Shown here piece by piece: positions 40,720 to 42,525 of a DNA stretch of 42,525 nt. The notes under the pieces were generated by a model. It saw nothing but the letters and a program-made list of their open reading frames with translations. It was not told the origin of the DNA and did no database searches. The position numbers and the translations under genes are program-made. Each line of letters begins with the position of its first letter. The stretch's first letter is position 1. The DNA is taken from contig CAKRMZ010000008.1 in the NCBI GenBank assembly GCA_934365155.1, positions 1 to 42,525 of the forward strand, given 5' to 3'. This DNA comes from an uncultured Eubacteriales bacterium (GTDB lineage Bacteria; Bacillota; Clostridia; Oscillospirales; CAG-272).

Positions 40720-41310
40720 TTAATCTTCCACTTCAATCGTCAACCCGGTCTTTGTCTTGGTGTAATAAATCATCTTGACCGCAATCGTTTCAGACAAACG
40801 TCCCATGGTTTTATATGTATCGGGCTTTACCGAATACGGCACGTTCCCGACAAATCCGTCAATCCCGACGGATTCCTCATCCGGCGTAGCAAGTCGATAA
40901 TTTGTTCCTTTGCACTCTGCAAGGGATGCTAAAATTGCTTTCTGAACATAAAGACCGTTAAATGTCTTGGCAACAACAAGATCTTCTACCCAATGTTCCA
41001 CCATTTCACGATCAATGAGTTGAATTGCATCGCGAAGATTCTGCACCTGTGCATAAATCTTGTCTGTTGCCCTCTCAAATGCATCCGGATATCTTTCAGT
41101 ATACCAGTTGCGCCAGTTTTCAACTGTTATTTCTTTTTCTGAAGACATAAATTCCGGAAACAGTTCGGACATTTGACCGACGACAACAGGACGGGTCCCC
41201 TGCGCATTTTGATTCGCCCAGTTAATTAACTGAGACGTATATTTGGGAAAGCAAAAAGGGCTGCTTTCGTTATAGCTTTCTATCCTTTCGTTTTTTAATG
41301 TATATTTCAT
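40720..41310 (-). CDS. MjaI-family type II restriction endonuclease
   Basis: 196 residues. The stretch SQLINWANQNAQGTRPVVVGQMSELFPEF (26-54) is the conserved N-terminal block of MjaI-like endonucleases. The nuclease core is likely E145/E146 ... D151 ... K162 in PDEESVGIDGFVGNVPYSVKP, a PD-(D/E)xK variant. KTFNGLYVQKAILASLAE also fits the family. MjaI itself cuts CTAG; specificity here is inference. AAGGAG lies 8 bases before the ATG at 41310. A ten-codon ORF upstream (41342-41310) stops in a TGATG overlap with this start. It is convergent with its presumed methyltransferase partner. Confidence 0.8.
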   Translation of the reverse strand: MKYTLKNERIESYNESSPFCFPKYTSQLINWANQNAQGTRPVVVGQMSELFPEFMSSEKEITVENWRNWYTERYPDAFERATDKIYAQVQNLRDAIQLIDREMVEHWVEDLVVAKTFNGLYVQKAILASLAECKGTNYRLATPDEESVGIDGFVGNVPYSVKPDTYKTMGRLSETIAVKMIYYTKTKTGLTIEVED

Positions 41311-41427
41311 CAGCTCCGCTCCTTACATTTTTTCTCCGTCATTTTTCCCTCTCAAATGGACCTGTCATTCGCCGAACAATATACCGTTTGATCGCACGCT
41401 TTCATAATCGCTTTCCCGCCGTTTCGG

Positions 41428-41508
41428 TCATTCGATGCATTTTGTTTGCTGTTTATCGTCAAAAATTCTTTGCTTTATATCTGACTTTGATACATATTGT
41501 TCGGGCAT
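41428..41508 (-). CDS. Possible 26-residue ORF under an SD-sequestering hairpin
   Basis: MPEQYVSKSDIKQRIFDDKQ and six more residues, ATG at 41508. An AGGAGG Shine-Dalgarno (41516-41521) sits 7 bases upstream, one of the best in the window, yet it lies in the right arm of a 13-base inverted repeat. No homologue known. It may be a leader or small regulatory peptide for the endonuclease gene, or a truncated gene start. The reading frame alone is weak evidence. Confidence 0.35.
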   Translation of the reverse strand: MPEQYVSKSDIKQRIFDDKQQTKCIE

Positions 41509-41511
41509 AAC

Positions 41512-41553
41512 AACACCTCCTGTTGTATCTTCTATTCTATAACAGGAGGTGTT
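41512..41553. promoter_or_regulatory. 13-base inverted repeat enclosing an SD sequence
   Basis: AACACCTCCTGTT (41512-41524) and AACAGGAGGTGTT (41541-41553) are perfect inverted copies with a 16-base spacer. In the minus-strand RNA the CACCTCCT arm would pair with the AGGAGGTG Shine-Dalgarno of the short ORF at 41508, hiding it. On the DNA it could be an operator. On the plus strand the stem is followed by CATTTTTATC, a weak terminator shape. Confidence 0.6.
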
Positions 41554-41574
41554 CATTTTTATCAATATTGGATT

Positions 41575-42525
41575 TTACACATTGCCATTTTGCAAGCGGT
41601 CCATTAATTTATGGATTCGGCCTACCGGGTCAAGCAGTTCACCAATGGTTGTATCGCGATTCAGCGTATCCATAATATACGCAACATACTTGCACATATT
41701 CACTTCCTGATACCACTCTCTGGTCAACAGCTCCGGTGAACGATAAATCAAATTTGTCGTAAATATCTTAGAAATCAAGCCTTTTTCATACGCTTCGTCA
41801 AATACGCTGAGACCGTTGCAGAACAGTCCGAATGAAGCGAAAACAAAAATTCGTTTTGCACCCTTTTCCTTGAGCTGGTATGCAATATCAATAACAGAAT
41901 CTCCGGAAGAAATCATATCGTCGATAATGATAACATCTTTACCGCCCACATCATTTCCTAAATATTCATGCGCAATAATCGGGTTGCGTCCGTTCACCAC
42001 AATGGTATAATCGCGGCGTTTATAAAACATACCGAGATCCAAGCCCAACACCGAAGAATAATACATGCAGCGATCCATCGCTCCCTCATCGGGAGAAATA
42101 ATCATCGTATCGCTCTGTTTCAGCGAAATATCCGGAACAGTATGCACAATGGCTTTGATCATCTGATATGTAGTGCGCACACTGTCAAAACCGTGCAACG
42201 GAATTGCACTTTGTACCCGAGCATCATGAGCATCAAATGTAATAATGTTGGAAACTCCCATATTAGCCAGTTCCTGCAAAGCTACCGCGCAATCCAAGGA
42301 TTCCCGCGCGCTTCTCCGGTGTTGACGGCCTTCATACAGCATCGGCATAATTACAGTAACACGTCTTGCTTTTCCTGCAATGGCTCCTATCACGCGCTTC
42401 AGATCCGCAAAATGATCATCCGGGCTCATGGGAACTGTTTGTCCGTACATTTTATAGGTAACACCGTAATTGAATACGTCACAAACAATATAAATATCCT
42501 TGCCGCGCATTGACTGATGAACAAC
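41575..42525 (-). CDS. prs: Ribose-phosphate pyrophosphokinase (PRPP synthetase), N-terminus beyond window
   Basis: 317 codons visible; the frame continues through the right edge without a start (VVHQSMRGKDIYIVCDVFNYG), so the N-terminal part is missing. Makes PRPP from ribose-5-phosphate and ATP for nucleotide, His, Trp and NAD synthesis. Recognised by MSPDDHFADLKRVIGAIAGKARRVTVIMPMLYEGRQHRR (substrate and ATP loop), ITFDAHDARVQSAIP and the PRPP-binding DVIIIDDMISSGDSV. It is the divergent Clostridia form with longer inserts than classical Prs (for example SVFDEAYEKGLISKIFTTNLIY). No T-run terminator is obvious after its stop. Confidence 0.93.
   Translation of the reverse strand, partial: VVHQSMRGKDIYIVCDVFNYGVTYKMYGQTVPMSPDDHFADLKRVIGAIAGKARRVTVIMPMLYEGRQHRRSARESLDCAVALQELANMGVSNIITFDAHDARVQSAIPLHGFDSVRTTYQMIKAIVHTVPDISLKQSDTMIISPDEGAMDRCMYYSSVLGLDLGMFYKRRDYTIVVNGRNPIIAHEYLGNDVGGKDVIIIDDMISSGDSVIDIAYQLKEKGAKRIFVFASFGLFCNGLSVFDEAYEKGLISKIFTTNLIYRSPELLTREWYQEVNMCKYVAYIMDTLNRDTTIGELLDPVGRIHKLMDRLQNGNV

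Noticed and set aside
1..42525. tRNA, rRNA, CRISPR arrays, intact insertion sequences or prophage
   Set aside because: None could be seen: no cloverleaf with a TTCGANTC arm, no regularly spaced repeats, no transposase, and no phage structural genes.

Overview
The window reads as a chromosomal segment of a low-to-mid G+C Firmicute, most likely an anaerobic Clostridia member (Oscillospirales-like; this is inference from gene style, not from a marker gene). Supporting signs are strong AGGAGG-type ribosome binding sites, near-consensus sigma-A promoters with 17-base spacers, many lipoproteins with clostridial lipoboxes, a surface-protein Cys-rich repeat of clostridial type, a Clostridia-style divergent PRPP synthetase and a SpoIIM-like membrane protein. 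No rRNA, tRNA or CRISPR array was seen.

Layout. 1-5440: two membrane proteins (YesL/DUF624-like, partial, and SpoIIM-like), proC, then a plus-strand run ychF-nadA-mnmA ending in a bidirectional terminator. 5514-10690: a complete branched-chain amino acid ABC importer, livK-H-M-G-F on the minus strand. It starts at a consensus promoter followed by a Leu/Ile/Val-rich short ORF and an intrinsic terminator (a candidate leader-peptide attenuator). A second terminator-like hairpin lies between livK and livH. 10847-13748: a 924-residue fused ABC ATPase/permease with its own promoter. 13980-19324: a four-gene minus-strand operon, asparagine synthase - D-aspartate-ligase-like ATP-grasp - Asp/Glu racemase - MurE. 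It looks like a complete route for making D-Asp, attaching it to a peptidoglycan precursor and amidating it, beside the ligase that sets the stem-peptide diamino acid.

19564-23210: GNAT acetyltransferase, HAD phosphatase, a YjbQ protein, an RsgI-domain lipoprotein and a small unknown protein. 23229-30300 is accessory in character. A double-HTH regulator diverges from two large lipoproteins and a zinc-ribbon protein; a 22-base element in the divergent promoter recurs 3.3 kb away in front of a decayed, frameshifted LPxTG-like surface protein. 30326-33124: LOG-family hydrolase, then a SIS isomerase - archaeal-type TIM - YjbQ operon that looks like a sugar-phosphate module. 33141-34034 is a scar of mobile DNA: an ABC-exporter C-terminal fragment and pieces of a large serine recombinase. 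34206-37527: tadA, a CPBP protease and a long eukaryote-like guaA.

37923-42525: two small membrane proteins, then a restriction-modification cassette (HTH regulator with a perfect 9-2-9 operator inside its promoter, N4C-type methyltransferase fused to an SNase-like domain, and a convergent MjaI-family endonuclease), an SD-sequestering inverted repeat, and the PRPP synthetase gene running off the right edge.

The most notable units are the D-Asp peptidoglycan operon, the candidate liv leader-peptide attenuator, the HTH/lipoprotein/zinc-ribbon locus with its duplicated promoter element, and the MTase-SNase fusion with its MjaI-like partner.
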